DNA of 64,000 nt from an uncultured Halomonas sp. (GTDB lineage: Bacteria; Pseudomonadota; Gammaproteobacteria; Pseudomonadales; Halomonadaceae). A program made the position numbers and the translations under genes. The stretch is from assembly GCF_947490095.1 (NCBI RefSeq), contig NZ_CANLFS010000010.1, positions 1 to 64,000 of the forward strand, read 5' to 3'. Below the pieces are notes generated by a model. It was given only the letters and a program-made list of their open reading frames with translations, ran no database searches and was not told the origin of the DNA. Positions 7,298 to 17,541 of the stretch are shown here, piece after piece (the stretch's first letter is position 1; each line of letters opens with the position of its first letter).

Positions 7298-8218
7298 ATG
7301 TCCGCCATCCCCACGCTTCGGCTGTCGCTCGGCCCGGTACTCTTCTACTGGACCCGCCAGCATTACGCCGACTTCTATCGCGAGGCCGCCGACTGGCCGG
7401 TGGAGGTCGTGCATCTCGGCGAGTCGGTGTGCTCGCGGCGCCGCGACATGAAGCTCGACGACTGGCTCGGCATCGGCCGTGAGCTGGCCCAGAGCGGCAA
7501 GCAGGTGGTGCTCTCGAGCCTGGCCCTGATCGAGTCCGAGGCCGACCTGCGCGATCTCCGCAAGCTGTGCGACAACGGCGAGTTCCTGGTCGAGGCCAAC
7601 GACCAGAGCGCCCTGCAGCGCCTCTCGGCGGCGGGCCTGGCCTTCGTGGCCGGCGCCGCCCTCAACCTCTACAACCCGGCCACCCTGGCGGTCCTCTCCC
7701 GTCTCGGGATGCAGCGCTGGCAGGCCCCGGTGGAGATGTCCCGGGACGAGCTCGCCCGCCTGCTGGACGACTGCCGACGGCAGGGCCTCGACGCCCCCTG
7801 CGAGGTATTCGCCTACGGCCATCTGCCGCTGGCCTGGTCATCTCGCTGCTTTACGGCACGGCGCTATCAGAAACCCAAGGACCGCTGTCAGTTCGTCTGC
7901 CAGAAGCACCCCGAGGGGCTGGCGCTGCGATCCCAGGAGTCCCAGCGGGTCTTCACGCTTAACGGCATCCAGACCCTGTCCGGGGCCTGCCAGGATCTGC
8001 GCCACGAGGTGTCGGACATGGCCGCGATGGGCGTCGGCGCGGCGCGCCTGAGCCCGCGCCCGACGGGCATGGCGGAGGTGGTCGAGGCCTTCGATGCGGC
8101 GCGCCGGGGCGAATTGCCTTCTCCCGACCCGCTCAGCCTGGTCGACGCCGAGGCCTGCGACGGCTACTGGCATGCCCGCCCCGGCATGGACCACAGCCGC
8201 GCGGCCTCGCCGGAATGA
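7298..8218 (+). CDS. ubiV: O2-independent ubiquinone hydroxylation factor UbiV (U32 family)
   Basis: Partner of UbiU in oxygen-independent ubiquinone synthesis. The 306 residues show the U32 fold with likely cluster cysteines in GESVCSRR (about 46), SSRCFTARRY and DRCQFVC (about 180-197), the pattern known for UbiV (YhbV). The start codon follows AGGAGAG. Its last codons overlap the next gene in an ATGA junction, so a second NrdG-like radical SAM protein is translationally coupled to it. Confidence 0.9.
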   Translation: MSAIPTLRLSLGPVLFYWTRQHYADFYREAADWPVEVVHLGESVCSRRRDMKLDDWLGIGRELAQSGKQVVLSSLALIESEADLRDLRKLCDNGEFLVEANDQSALQRLSAAGLAFVAGAALNLYNPATLAVLSRLGMQRWQAPVEMSRDELARLLDDCRRQGLDAPCEVFAYGHLPLAWSSRCFTARRYQKPKDRCQFVCQKHPEGLALRSQESQRVFTLNGIQTLSGACQDLRHEVSDMAAMGVGAARLSPRPTGMAEVVEAFDAARRGELPSPDPLSLVDAEACDGYWHARPGMDHSRAASPE

Positions 8219-8964
8219 GTGTCGAGATGATCCCCCTGGTGCCTGAATCCAGCCGCTCGATTCGCCTGCCGATCGCCGGCTTCGAGGCCCGTGACGACCA
8301 CGCCTTCCCCGGGCGCCGGGCGGCGGTGGTCTACCTGCAGGGCTGCCCGCTGGCCTGCGGCTACTGCGAGACGGCGAGCAGCATGGGGCCGGCACGACGG
8401 CCGGCGCCGGGCGAATGGCAGGCACTCGAGGCGTTGCTGGCCGCGCGGGTCGGTGAGATCGAGGCCGTGGTGTTCAGCGGCGGCGAGCCCACCCTGCACC
8501 CGGACCTGCCCGCCGCCGCCGACGCCTGCCGGGCGCTGGGCCTGGCGGTGGGGCTACATACCGCCGGCCCCTATCCCGAGCGGCTCGAATGCCTGCTGCC
8601 GCGGCTCGACTGGGTGGCCCTGGACACCAAGGGCCGAGGCGCCGACTTCGACCGCGTCTGTGGGCGGCCCGGCATCTGGCGCCACCACGCGCTCAGCCTG
8701 TCGCTGCTGCTGGAGGACAGGGTCCCCTTCGAGTGCCGCACCACCGTGCACTGGCGCGACTTCACCCTCGAGACGCTGGAGCGGCTGGCCATGACCCTGG
8801 CCGACTGCGGCGTGCGCCGCTACGCCATTCAGCCGGCCCGGCTGGAGCGCTGCCTGGACCCCGCCTACCGGCACGCCATCGATGAGGCGCCGTCTGCCGA
8901 CGCGCTGGCGGCCCTGATGCGTCGGCTGCGCCCTCATTTCGCGCACCTCGAATTGCGGGACTAG
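8215..8964 (+). CDS. Second NrdG-like radical SAM protein
   Basis: A 249-residue radical SAM protein that aligns with the nrdG product at 5467-6192 along its whole length: the cluster motif [35 protein letters not shown] and a closing [14 protein letters not shown]. The residues after the cluster motif are ETAS in place of the HNPQ found in the first copy, and an N-terminal extension of about ten residues is present. It overlaps ubiV by four bases (ATGA), so it is probably translated with the ubiquinone genes. It could be a second activase for NrdD or for another glycyl-radical protein, or act in the anaerobic ubiquinone route; the sequence does not decide. Confidence 0.75.
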   Translation: MSVEMIPLVPESSRSIRLPIAGFEARDDHAFPGRRAAVVYLQGCPLACGYCETASSMGPARRPAPGEWQALEALLAARVGEIEAVVFSGGEPTLHPDLPAAADACRALGLAVGLHTAGPYPERLECLLPRLDWVALDTKGRGADFDRVCGRPGIWRHHALSLSLLLEDRVPFECRTTVHWRDFTLETLERLAMTLADCGVRRYAIQPARLERCLDPAYRHAIDEAPSADALAALMRRLRPHFAHLELRD

Positions 8965-9371
8965 CGGGCCAGGTTCTCCGGCCCGAAGGCGTCGGGTAGC
9001 AGCTCCTCCATGGTATAGCGCTTGAGCAGCCGGCCCCGGGCATCGAGGACATAGATGCGCGTCTCGGGCGTGGCGAACTCGCGGATACGCTGACGGCAAT
9101 CGCCGCACGGCGTGCACGGGTGTTCACCGGGGCCGATCACGTAGACATCGCGCAGGTGCCGCTCGCCGGCACTCGCCATGCCGGCGAGGGCCGTGGCCTC
9201 GGCGCAGATGCCCTTGTAGTGGGCGACCTCCACATTGGCCCCGAGAAAGCGCGCGCCGCTCGCGCTCTCCACCAGCGCGCCCACCGGATGCTTCGAATAG
9301 GGCGCATAGGCACGGTCGCGCACGGCGATCAGCTCGTTGACGATGGCCATGTCCAGGCTCGCCTCGCTCAT
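8961..9371 (-). CDS. cdd: Cytidine deaminase
   Basis: Zinc enzyme that deaminates cytidine and deoxycytidine to uridine and deoxyuridine. The 136-residue protein has the HxE-type site as CAEATAL (about 55) and the zinc cysteines in PCGDCRQ (about 88-94), and its size matches the small homotetrameric class. Its ATG overlaps the deoD stop (ATGA), making it the last gene of the deo operon, where it feeds deoxyuridine to the phosphorylase. Its stop shares a CTAG with the stop of the converging radical SAM gene. Confidence 0.95.
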   Translation of the reverse strand: MSEASLDMAIVNELIAVRDRAYAPYSKHPVGALVESASGARFLGANVEVAHYKGICAEATALAGMASAGERHLRDVYVIGPGEHPCTPCGDCRQRIREFATPETRIYVLDARGRLLKRYTMEELLPDAFGPENLAR

Positions 9372-10105
9372 GATGCGTCTCCCTGTCGGGCGGCATCATC
9401 GAGCAGCACCCCGTCCAGCGCCACGCGCATCATCTCGTCGAAGGTGCTCTGGCGATCCGCACTGGACAAGGACTCCCCGCGCCGGATGTGGTCGGAGACC
9501 GTGCAGATCGTCGCGGCCCTTGCCCCCCATTCGGCGGCGACGCCATAGAGGCCGGCGGCCTCCATCTCCACGCCGACGATCCCGTAGCGCTCGAGTAGCT
9601 CGACGGTGCTCGGGCGCGGGTCATAGAAGAGGTCTGCCGAGAAGAGGTTGCCGACCCGGACCGGCATGCCCAACGCGGCGGCCGCATCCACGGCGTGGCG
9701 CGTCAGGGCGAAGTCGGCGGTGGCGGCGAAGTCCATGCCGGCGAAGCGAGCGCGGTTGACGCCGGAGTCGGTGCAGGCGCCCAGCCCGATCACCACGTCG
9801 CGCAGCGCCACATCGTCGCGCACGGCGCCGCAGGAGCCAACGCGGATCAGCGTCTTGACGCCGTAGTCGGTGATCAGCTCCTTGGCATAGATGGAAACCG
9901 AGGGGATCCCCATGCCGTGGCCCATCACCGAGATCGGCCGTCCCCGGTAGGTACCGGTGTAGCCGAGCATGTTGCGTACCGTATTGACCTCCCGGACATC
10001 GTCCAGGAAGGTCTCGGCAATATAGCGGGCCCGCAGCGGGTCGCCGGGCATCAGCACGGTATCGGCGAAGTCGCCGGGGGCGGCGTCGATATGGGGCGTG
10101 GCCAT
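9368..10105 (-). CDS. deoD: Purine nucleoside phosphorylase DeoD type
   Basis: Hexameric phosphorylase that splits purine ribo- and deoxyribonucleosides to free base and pentose 1-phosphate. The 245-residue product starts [18 protein letters not shown] and shows [15 protein letters not shown], the phosphate-site segment VGSCGAV and [14 protein letters not shown], plus the SDH of VSDHI that holds the base. An upstream extension to 10174 is possible but the ATG at 10105 overlaps the deoB stop (TGATG) and has AGGAGG upstream, so I use it. Part of the deo operon. Confidence 0.95.
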   Translation of the reverse strand: MATPHIDAAPGDFADTVLMPGDPLRARYIAETFLDDVREVNTVRNMLGYTGTYRGRPISVMGHGMGIPSVSIYAKELITDYGVKTLIRVGSCGAVRDDVALRDVVIGLGACTDSGVNRARFAGMDFAATADFALTRHAVDAAAALGMPVRVGNLFSADLFYDPRPSTVELLERYGIVGVEMEAAGLYGVAAEWGARAATICTVSDHIRRGESLSSADRQSTFDEMMRVALDGVLLDDAARQGDAS

Positions 10106-11346
10106 CACGGGCCTCCTGTAGCAGATTGATCGAGGAATGAGGTGCCATCGGCGAAGGGCGGCAGGTCGAGCCACTCGGCGAGGCTCTGGCCGATATCGGC
10201 GAAGGTCTCCCGCGCGCCCAGGGGCCCGTGGGCGAGTCCACCGCCCAGCGCCAGCACCGGCACCTGCTCGCGGGTATGGTCGGTACCGCTCCAGCTGGGG
10301 TCGCAGCCATGGTCGGCGGTCAGGACCAGCAGGTCATCATCGCCAAGCCTTGCCAGCACCTCCGGCAGGCGAGCATCGAAGTGCTCGAGCGCCGCGGCGT
10401 AGCCGGCCACGTCGCGGCGGTGGCCGAAGAGGGTGTCGAAATCGACGAAGTTGGTCATGACCAGCGAGTGCCCCTCGGCCGCATCGTCCAGCGCCGCCAG
10501 GGTGGCGTCCATCAGGGCATCGTGGCCACTCGCCTTGATCGTGCGCGAGACGCCGCAGTGGGCATAGATATCGGCGATCTTGCCGATGGCGACCACCTCG
10601 CCCCCCGCGGTGTGAAGCCTCTGCAGTAGCGTGGGCATCGGCGGCTCGACGCTGTAGTCGCGTCGGTTGGCGGTGCGCGTGAAGCCACCGACATCTCCCA
10701 CGAAGGGGCGTGCGATCACGCGGCCGATATTGTAGGGCTCCAGCAGGCGGCGGGCGGTCTCGCACAGCGCATAGAGTGGCTCCAGCCCGAACGCCTCCTC
10801 GTGGGCGGCGATCTGGAACACCGAGTCGGCCGAGGTATAGACGATAGGCCTGCCGCTGGCGAGGTGCTCCTCACCGAATTGGGCGATGACCTCGGTGCCC
10901 GAGGCATGGCAGTTCCCCAGCACCCCGGGAAGCCCGGCCTCGCGCACCAGGGCCTCCAGCAGCTCGGGCGGGAAGCTCGCCTGGGTGTCCCGGAAATAGC
11001 CCCATTCGAAGCGCACCGGCACACCGGCGATCTCCCAATGGCCGGAGGGGGTGTCCTTGCCGGAGGAAATCTCGGCGGCATGTCCCCAGGCGCCGACCAC
11101 CTCGGCGGGCGGGGTCACGCCCTCGGCCCAGGCGCCGGTGGCCCCGTGGTGGGCATGAAAGAGCCCCAGGCGCGCCAGGTTGGGCAGGTGCAACGGGCCG
11201 ATGCGACCCCGGTCGTCACACTCGCCCCGGGCACAGGCGGCCGCGATATGGCCCAGGGTATCGGCGCCGACATCGCCGAAGTGCGCGGCGTCGGGGCCGG
11301 CACCGATACCAAAGGAATCGAGTACCAGCACGATGGCACGCGTCAT
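10105..11346 (-). CDS. deoB: Phosphopentomutase
   Basis: Converts (deoxy)ribose 1-phosphate to the 5-phosphate, linking the phosphorylases to DeoC. The 413 residues match the DeoB family (about 407): metal-binding [15 protein letters not shown] at the start, [10 protein letters not shown] and DHTREQVP near the C terminus. The ATG overlaps the deoA stop as ATGA. Because of a +1 shift in deoA (see that entry) an uninterrupted frame runs from the deoA start into deoB without a stop, so a fused protein is also possible. Confidence 0.92.
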   Translation of the reverse strand: MTRAIVLVLDSFGIGAGPDAAHFGDVGADTLGHIAAACARGECDDRGRIGPLHLPNLARLGLFHAHHGATGAWAEGVTPPAEVVGAWGHAAEISSGKDTPSGHWEIAGVPVRFEWGYFRDTQASFPPELLEALVREAGLPGVLGNCHASGTEVIAQFGEEHLASGRPIVYTSADSVFQIAAHEEAFGLEPLYALCETARRLLEPYNIGRVIARPFVGDVGGFTRTANRRDYSVEPPMPTLLQRLHTAGGEVVAIGKIADIYAHCGVSRTIKASGHDALMDATLAALDDAAEGHSLVMTNFVDFDTLFGHRRDVAGYAAALEHFDARLPEVLARLGDDDLLVLTADHGCDPSWSGTDHTREQVPVLALGGGLAHGPLGARETFADIGQSLAEWLDLPPFADGTSFLDQSATGGP

Positions 11347-12684
11347 GAGACCTCCCGACGAATCACATCCTGAATCAGGGTCGGCACGGCGACACCCACC
11401 TCGCCGACCGTTATCGCGTCGCGTATCGCCCGGACGGCCTGTTCGGCGTCCTCGCGACTGGCGGCATGCACCCGAGCCAGCGGGCGCTCGGCGTCGACCC
11501 TCTCGCCCAGGGCGGCGACCTCGCTGAGCCCCACCCTGGGGTCGATGGCCTCGCCGGGGCAACGGCGTCCGCCCCCCCAGCCTCACCACGGCCAGGCCCA
11601 GGGCGCGAGTATCCATGGCCTGAACGATTCCGCTGCGTTCCGCGAACACGGCCCGCTGGACCGGTGCCACGGGCAGGTGCTCGTCGGGCCGCTCGAGCAG
11701 ATCGCTCGGTCCTCCCAGTCCCGCCACCATGCGCGCGAAGCGCTCGGCGGCCGCGCCGGAGGCCAGCCGGGCATCGAGCCTCGCCAGCGCCGCCCCGCGA
11801 TCCGCGGCCAGGCCGCCGGCCAGCAGCAACTCGGCCGCCAGCTCGCGGGTCACTCGGTGGAGCCGCGTCCCCTGCCCCTCACCGGCGAGCAGGCGCAGCG
11901 CCTCGCGCACCTCCACGGCATTGCCGGCGCAGGAGGCGAGCGGCTGGCTCATGTCGGTGACCAGCGCGGTCGTGCGCGTGCCGGCACGGCTGGCCACGGC
12001 GGCGATGACCTCGGCCAGTTCCCGCGACGCCGCCTGGGTGGGCATGAAGGCACCGCCGCCGGTCTTGACGTCCATTACCAGGGCATCGAGTCCGCAGGCG
12101 AGTTTCTTGCCGAGGATGGACGACACGATCAGCGGCACCGATTCCACGGTGGCGGTAACGTCACGCACCGCATAGAGGCGCTTGTCCGCCGGCGCGAGAT
12201 CACCGCTCTGGCCGACGATCGCCACCCCGACCTCCTTGATCAGGCGACGGAAGGTGGCGGTATCGGGCGTGACCGAATAGCCGGGAATCGCCTCGAGCTT
12301 GTCCAGCGTCCCGCCGGTATGACCCAGCCCACGGCCGGAGATCATCGGCACATGGCCGCCGCAGGCGGCGATCCACGGCCCCAGCACCAGCGATACCAGA
12401 TCGCCCACGCCGCCGGTGGAGTGCTTGTCGATGACCGGGCCGGGCAGGTCGAGGTCGGACCAGGCGAGCACCTCGCCGGAGTCGCGAACCGCCTCGGTCA
12501 GCGCCACCGTCTCCGCCTCGTTCATGCCGTTGAGAAAGACCGCCATGGTCAGCGCCCCGATCTGGGCATCGGATAGCGAGCCATCGCTGATGCCCGCCAC
12601 CAGCGATTGAATGGCGGTGGCCTCGAGCACCCGGCCATCGCGCTTGATGCGAATCAGTTCCTGGGGCAGGGCCTCGCCGGCCAT
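11343..12684 (-). pseudogene. deoA: Thymidine phosphorylase, frameshifted in a G7 run
   Basis: Thymidine phosphorylase cleaves thymidine and deoxyuridine to base and deoxyribose 1-phosphate. The frame starting [10 protein letters not shown] is intact through [10 protein letters not shown] and [12 protein letters not shown]. At about residue 370, in a run of seven Gs (minus strand; C run 11572-11578), the family signature GGGRR is broken: removing one G restores [20 protein letters not shown] and a normal C terminus ending VIRREVS at 11343, giving 446 residues as in the family. As read, the last ~75 residues are replaced by a non-homologous arginine-rich stretch that runs in frame into deoB. 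A sequencing error in the homopolymer, a true mutation, or slippage are all possible. Confidence 0.85.
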
Positions 12685-13460
12685 CAGTAGCCTCCCGCCG
12701 ACCCACCCGGGGCCGGTATCACATCGAGGGTGGCCAGCAGGTCGTCGAGCAGCCCGGAGGCACCGAAGCGAAAATGAGCGGGGGTGATCCACTCCTCGCC
12801 CATGAGGCGCGCGGCCAGCGCCAGATAGGCCTGGGCATCCCCGGCCGTGCGCACTCCCCCGGCGGCCTTGAAGCCGATGTTCCTGCCGCTGGCCACGATC
12901 GTCTCGAGCAGGATCTCGGCCGCTTCCAGGGTGGCATTGACCGCTACCTTGCCGGTGGAGGTCTTGAGAAAGTCGGCGCCTCCCTCGATGGCCAGCTCCC
13001 CGGCGCGTCGAATCAGCGCCGGCTCGCTCAGCTCGCCGGTCTCGAGGATCACCTTGAGGGTCCTGTTGCCGCAGGCCTCTCGGCAGCGGGCCACCAGTTC
13101 GCGACCGATATCCTCGTCGCCGGCCTTCAGGGCCCGCCAGGGGAAGACCACGTCGACCTCATCGGCGCCGGCGGTCACGGCCGCCTGGGTCTCGCGCGCC
13201 GCCGCCATGATGTCGTCACCGCCGTGGGGAAAGTTGGTTACCGTGGCGACCTTGACGGTATCGGCCAGCCCGTGGGCCCCGAGGGCGCGCCGCGCCGTCA
13301 TCACGAAGGCCGGATAGACACACACCGCCGCCGGTGTCCCCGCCGGCGTCCGGGCCCGCCGGCACAGCGCCTCGATGATGGCGTCGTTGTCGTCGTCGTT
13401 GAGGCTCGTCAGATCCATCAGGGCCAGGGCCTGATGTGCCACACGCTGCAGTTCGGTCAT
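12684..13460 (-). CDS. deoC: Deoxyribose-phosphate aldolase
   Basis: Class I aldolase splitting deoxyribose 5-phosphate into acetaldehyde and glyceraldehyde 3-phosphate. The 258-residue protein (family about 259) carries the Schiff-base lysine in DFLKTSTGK and a second conserved lysine in [11 protein letters not shown] start at [10 protein letters not shown] (13460), which follows GAGGTAAAG; an upstream in-frame start at 13526 would overlap nupC. The stop overlaps the deoA ATG (TGATG). Encodes the last step of deoxyribose catabolism in this operon. Confidence 0.95.
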   Translation of the reverse strand: MTELQRVAHQALALMDLTSLNDDDNDAIIEALCRRARTPAGTPAAVCVYPAFVMTARRALGAHGLADTVKVATVTNFPHGGDDIMAAARETQAAVTAGADEVDVVFPWRALKAGDEDIGRELVARCREACGNRTLKVILETGELSEPALIRRAGELAIEGGADFLKTSTGKVAVNATLEAAEILLETIVASGRNIGFKAAGGVRTAGDAQAYLALAARLMGEEWITPAHFRFGASGLLDDLLATLDVIPAPGGSAGGY

Positions 13461-13522
13461 CGCTTTACCTCGAGAGTCGTTGAGTGGCGTGCTCGGTGCG
13501 TGAGCGTCGCGTGCCGGTGTCT

Positions 13523-14797
13523 TCATCCCAGCGCCCCCAGGGCCATGAAGAACCCCGCAATGGATGCCGACATCAGGTTGGAAAGGGTGCCGGCCAAGAC
13601 CGCCTTGAGGCCAAATCGCGCGATATCGTGTCGCCGGCTAGGCGCAATGCTGCCCAGCCCACCGAGCAGGATGGCGATCGACGAAAGATTGGCGAATCCG
13701 CACAGGGCGAAGGAGAGGATCGCCATGGTATGGGCGCTCATCGCCTCACCGGTAGCGGCGACTATCTGCTCGCCATCCAGGTAGGGGGCCAGGTTGATGT
13801 AGGCCACGAACTCGTTGATCACCAGCTTCTGGCCGAGGAAGGAGCCGGCCAGTGTCGCCTCCGACCAGGGCACGCCGAGCAGGAAGGCCAGCGGCGCAAA
13901 CAGCCAGCCGAGAATCCATTCCAGGCTCAGCGCCTCGAAGCCGAACCAGCCACCGATGCCGCCCAGCATGCCGTTGACCAGGGCAATCAGGCCGATGAAG
14001 GCGAGCAGCATGGCGCCGACGTTGGCGGCCAGCTTGAGGCCCGAGGTGGCGCCCGCGGCGGCGGCATCCAGGACGTTGCTGGGGCGTTCTTCGTCGTGCT
14101 CCTGCTCTTCCTCGAGCTTGGAGACGCTGTCTTCCGGCGAGCTCGTCTCCGGCATGATCAGCTTGGCGAACAACAGCCCCCCAGGGGCGGCCATGAAGGA
14201 GGCGGCGACCAGGTACTCCATGGGCACGCCGATGGCGTGGTAGCCGGCCAGTACCGAGCCGGCCACCGAGGCCAGGCCGCCACACATCACCGCAAACAGC
14301 TGTGAGGAGCTCATCCGCGCGATGAAGGGGCGCACCACCAGGGGGGCCTCGGTCTGACCGACGAAGATGTTGGCCGTCGCCGACAGCGACTCGGTACGCG
14401 AGGTGCCCAGGGCCTTTTGCAGGGCCCCCCCGAGGATTCGGATCACCCACTGCATGATGCCCAGATAGTAGAGCACGGCGATCAGCGACGAGAAGAAGAT
14501 GATCACCGGCAGCACCTTGATGGCGAACACGAACCCCACTTCATCGGCATCGGCCAGGCCGGCAAAGAGGAAGCCGATGCCATCGTTGGCGTAGGCGACC
14601 ACCTGGCTGACCGCCTCCGAGATGGCGTAGAGCACCTTCTGGCCGAAGGGAACATAGAGCACGAAGGCGCCGATGCCGGCCTGGATGGCGAAGGCGCCGG
14701 CCACCGTCCTCAGACGGATCGACTTGCGGTCGTAGGAAAAGATCAGGGCGATGACGATCAGCGTCACCATCCCGACGAGGCTCATGATGAGGGTCAT
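13523..14797 (-). CDS. nupC: NupC-type concentrative nucleoside transporter
   Basis: Inner-membrane cation-coupled nucleoside uptake carrier of the CNT family. The 424 residues show many hydrophobic segments and the family signatures [32 protein letters not shown], and [12 protein letters not shown]. It lies between tsx (outer membrane channel) and deoC, so the operon covers uptake through both membranes followed by breakdown. Start ATG at 14797, 16 bases after tsx ends. An acidic loop (about 220-245) is longer than in some homologues. Confidence 0.92.
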   Translation of the reverse strand: MTLIMSLVGMVTLIVIALIFSYDRKSIRLRTVAGAFAIQAGIGAFVLYVPFGQKVLYAISEAVSQVVAYANDGIGFLFAGLADADEVGFVFAIKVLPVIIFFSSLIAVLYYLGIMQWVIRILGGALQKALGTSRTESLSATANIFVGQTEAPLVVRPFIARMSSSQLFAVMCGGLASVAGSVLAGYHAIGVPMEYLVAASFMAAPGGLLFAKLIMPETSSPEDSVSKLEEEQEHDEERPSNVLDAAAAGATSGLKLAANVGAMLLAFIGLIALVNGMLGGIGGWFGFEALSLEWILGWLFAPLAFLLGVPWSEATLAGSFLGQKLVINEFVAYINLAPYLDGEQIVAATGEAMSAHTMAILSFALCGFANLSSIAILLGGLGSIAPSRRHDIARFGLKAVLAGTLSNLMSASIAGFFMALGALG

Positions 14798-14813
14798 GGG
14801 AATCCCCTTTGCC

Positions 14814-15617
14814 TTACAGCAGGTTGAGCTTGAGGGTGTAGATCATGGCGTTCTGGTACTGCCCAGGAGCGCCCAGCTTTTCATCGGAATAGCGATACTG
14901 CACGCCGGTCGTGATCCGATCATGGGGATGCCACCACAGGCTCAACGCCCCGTTGGTGCCAACGCTGTCGGCCTTGTCGCCCACGTAGTTCTGCGTCAGG
15001 TATTCGGTGTCGCGCCCGAAGGTCTGCTCGTGCCAGTTGGTGATGCTGAACGCCTGACCCAGGGCGGTGAAGTCGTAGCCGGCCACCCAGCCGGCCATGA
15101 AGCCGTTCATGCCGGTATAGCCGTCACTCTGGACCCTGGCGGCGCCGAGGAAGGGCTTGAACCACAGGCCGCCGTCGAAGGTGTGGCGATAGCCCAGGCC
15201 GAGGATCTGGTCCTGTTCGCGGAGGTCATACCCGTAGTCGCGAAAATCGTAGAGGTGGGCGTAGATCGAGAACGGCGATTCGCCGAGATAGAGATGCGAC
15301 GTCACCTTGCCGGCGGTGCGGAAGTTGTCCTTGCCGCCGCTGGCCTCGTCGAACTGGTCGTTGCCGGGATTCTCGAAATCGAAGAAGCCGTAGAACTCCC
15401 CCCATTCGTAGCCCAGGCCTCCCTCCATTTCCAGATAGAGAAAGTCGCTCTTGGCGGCATTGGCGGCGGTACGCGCCTCGGTGCCGGAAGACCAGTCGAG
15501 GTAGTTGACGGAAACGTTGGCAAACGACCACTGGGGAGACGAAGCGTTGGCGTGCGAAACGGCGAACAGGGCGCCGGCACACGAGAGCGCGAGGAAAAAC
15601 TTGCGTACGGGAGTCAT
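14814..15617 (-). CDS. tsx: Nucleoside-specific outer membrane channel Tsx
   Basis: Outer-membrane beta-barrel channel for nucleosides. The 267-residue protein has a signal peptide (about 1-25, cleaved near ASHANA-SS) and a mature part with alternating aromatic strands such as [24 protein letters not shown] and the terminal strand [10 protein letters not shown] typical of outer membrane proteins. It is the first gene of the nucleoside operon; the DeoR operator region lies about 100 bases upstream. Confidence 0.9.
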   Translation of the reverse strand: MTPVRKFFLALSCAGALFAVSHANASSPQWSFANVSVNYLDWSSGTEARTAANAAKSDFLYLEMEGGLGYEWGEFYGFFDFENPGNDQFDEASGGKDNFRTAGKVTSHLYLGESPFSIYAHLYDFRDYGYDLREQDQILGLGYRHTFDGGLWFKPFLGAARVQSDGYTGMNGFMAGWVAGYDFTALGQAFSITNWHEQTFGRDTEYLTQNYVGDKADSVGTNGALSLWWHPHDRITTGVQYRYSDEKLGAPGQYQNAMIYTLKLNLL

Positions 15618-15696
15618 TGGGGCCTCGAGACGTTTATCGTTGTTGAGGTTCCGGCAAGGCCGGGGGTGAAGGCATGCCTGGAATGGGCAGATATAT

Positions 15697-15712
15697 TGTG
15701 AAACCTATAACA
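15697..15712. promoter_or_regulatory. Second DeoR half-match or CRP-like site
   Basis: TGTGA, six bases, TAACA resembles both the DeoR palindrome (TGTTA-N6-TAACA) and a CRP site with one degenerate arm. It begins exactly 21 bases before the better DeoR operator, two helical turns away, on the same DNA face. Confidence 0.5.
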
Positions 15713-15717
15713 AGTGA

Positions 15718-15733
15718 TGTTATTTTTCTAACA
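15718..15733. promoter_or_regulatory. DeoR operator
   Basis: TGTTATTTTTCTAACA matches the Escherichia coli DeoR operator TGTTAGAATTCTAACA at 13 of 16 positions, with both arms perfect. It lies between tsx and the divergent deoR gene, about 100 bases from the tsx start. Confidence 0.85.
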
Positions 15734-15870
15734 TTTTTTGCATCATTCGCCGGGGCGGCATCCATCCGAGGCCGCCGCGGCCCACCACGCTGCATGACGG
15801 TGGCATTCCGGCGATGCCTGGCTCAGCATGGAGACAAGACGATGCACCACGATAAGGAGACAGGGGGGCG

Positions 15871-16638
15871 ATGAACGGTCGAAGTGCCAGGCGTCTGGCC
15901 AGGCTGCAGGAGAGCTTGTCGGGGGGAGGGAGCCTTCATCTCAGCGAGGCGGCCAGGCTGTGTGGTGTCTCGGAGATGACCATTCGCCGCGACGTGGCCG
16001 CCAGCGACGGCGCCATGACGTTCCTCGGCGGCCGCCTGATGATGGCCGACCACCCGCTGTTCGCACCGGCCTACGACCTCAATGAGCAGCAGGGCAGCCA
16101 CTACCCCGCCAAGCACCGACTGTGCCGGGGGGCGGCCGCGTTCATTACCGAGGGCGACACGCTGTTCATCGACTGCGGGACCACCCTGATGCCACTGCTG
16201 GGCATGCTGGGAGCCTTCCAGGCCATCACCGTGGTGACCTACGCGCTGAACGTGGCCAACGCGGTGAGCAGGCTGCCCAACGCCCGCCTGGTGCTGCTCG
16301 GCGGGCTCTATCACGACGTGTCGCAGACGTTTGCCGATGATGAGATGGGCGATGCCATTCGCCGCCTGGGCATCAATCGTGCCTTCCTGTCGGCCGCCGG
16401 GGTTCACGCCGAGCGCGGGGTGAGCTGCTTCCACTTTCACGAGGTGGCGCCGAAGCAGGCCGCCATCGCCAGTGCCGCGCAGCGCCTGCTGGTGGTCGAC
16501 GCGAGCAAGCTCGACACGATCCGCCCCGCCTACTTCGCCCGGCTTGACGACTTCGACGTCATGATCACCGAGGACACGGCCAGGCTCAAGCTGGAAACCG
16601 CCGTGGGCGAGCCCGGGCCGCGCATCGTGGCGGCCTAA
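15871..16638 (+). CDS. deoR: Deoxyribose operon repressor DeoR
   Basis: Repressor of deoxyribonucleoside catabolism, induced by deoxyribose 5-phosphate. The 255-residue protein has an N-terminal winged helix-turn-helix with CGVSEMTIRRDV (about 32-43), followed by the sugar-phosphate-binding domain with DCGTTL, LGGLYH, FLSAAGVH and VVDASKLDTIRPA. These motifs follow those of E. coli DeoR in order and length. It is divergent from the tsx-nupC-deo operon with a clear DeoR operator between, so it probably controls that operon and itself. Confidence 0.9.
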   Translation: MNGRSARRLARLQESLSGGGSLHLSEAARLCGVSEMTIRRDVAASDGAMTFLGGRLMMADHPLFAPAYDLNEQQGSHYPAKHRLCRGAAAFITEGDTLFIDCGTTLMPLLGMLGAFQAITVVTYALNVANAVSRLPNARLVLLGGLYHDVSQTFADDEMGDAIRRLGINRAFLSAAGVHAERGVSCFHFHEVAPKQAAIASAAQRLLVVDASKLDTIRPAYFARLDDFDVMITEDTARLKLETAVGEPGPRIVAA

Positions 16639-16713
16639 GCGATGCCGTGCACCGGGCGCCTTGCGGGTCTACCGCGTCAGTCCGTTTCTTGACCAGGCAT
16701 CGGCCTCAGCCTC

Positions 16714-17466
16714 TCACCCGCACTTGGACCAGCCGCAGCCGGAGTAGCAGGTGGGGCAGCCATCCATCATGACCAGCTCGCCGTTGCACTCGGGACAGTG
16801 GCCGACCACGGCGGGTCCGTCACCCTTGGCCTTAGCGGCCTCCTGGGCCTGGCGTTCGGCCTGCTCGACCTCCTCCGCGGTCGGCGGCGTCCACAGGTGG
16901 CCGCTGGCCTGGCGCTGGGCATAGCGCGCCACCAGCTCCTCCACCGGTACCTGATTGCCATCCTGGTCGAGGAAACCGCGACGATAGAGGATCTGCTGAA
17001 TCGACCAGGCGATGGCCGACACCTCGGAATCATGGAACATCGGCTTGCCCCAGCGGTTCATGCCGCAACGCACGAGTCCCTTGTCCCAGGCCACCTTGCG
17101 CAGGTCGGCCACCGCCTGGGTGACATAGCCTCCCCGGGCGGCCAGCGACAGGCTGCGCATGGTGGCGGTGATCCACTGGTGTTCGCTGGAGAGCTGGCCG
17201 GAGGGGAAGAAGAACTCCACCGGGCGCTCGACCACCACGCGCTGGCCATTGAGCACCCCCTCCACGGGCATGAACGACACCAGCAGGTAGACCTTCTTGC
17301 GGCCCTCCGCGCCCACATAGGAGATCTTCTCCGACACGGCCTCCAGGGTCCCCTCGGGACGCGAGGGAATGCGGACCGTAAGCGGGTTCTCCTCGGGCAG
17401 CGGCGGCGCTTCCACCGCCTTCTTGACGCTATAGGAAACGATCTTGGAATTGATCTCGACGGCCAT
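16714..17466 (-). CDS. nrdJb: Class II ribonucleotide reductase, C-terminal subunit NrdJb
   Basis: Second polypeptide of a split adenosylcobalamin-dependent reductase. The 250 residues contain the C-terminal part of class II reductases, ending in a cysteine-rich tail CPECNGELVMMDGCPTC then SGCGWSKCG, which supplies the redox-active cysteine pair that regenerates the active site, and probably a metal site. It follows nrdJa by 75 bases. The same two-gene form is known from Pseudomonas aeruginosa. Start at MAVEINSKIVSY, preceded by GGAGG. Confidence 0.9.
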   Translation of the reverse strand: MAVEINSKIVSYSVKKAVEAPPLPEENPLTVRIPSRPEGTLEAVSEKISYVGAEGRKKVYLLVSFMPVEGVLNGQRVVVERPVEFFFPSGQLSSEHQWITATMRSLSLAARGGYVTQAVADLRKVAWDKGLVRCGMNRWGKPMFHDSEVSAIAWSIQQILYRRGFLDQDGNQVPVEELVARYAQRQASGHLWTPPTAEEVEQAERQAQEAAKAKGDGPAVVGHCPECNGELVMMDGCPTCYSGCGWSKCG

Positions 17467-17541
17467 CAGGGGGCTCCTCCGGAAAGTTGTTGGGTGGCAC
17501 TGGGCATCCAGCGCTCGAGGCTGACCCGGCGAAGGCCGCTA

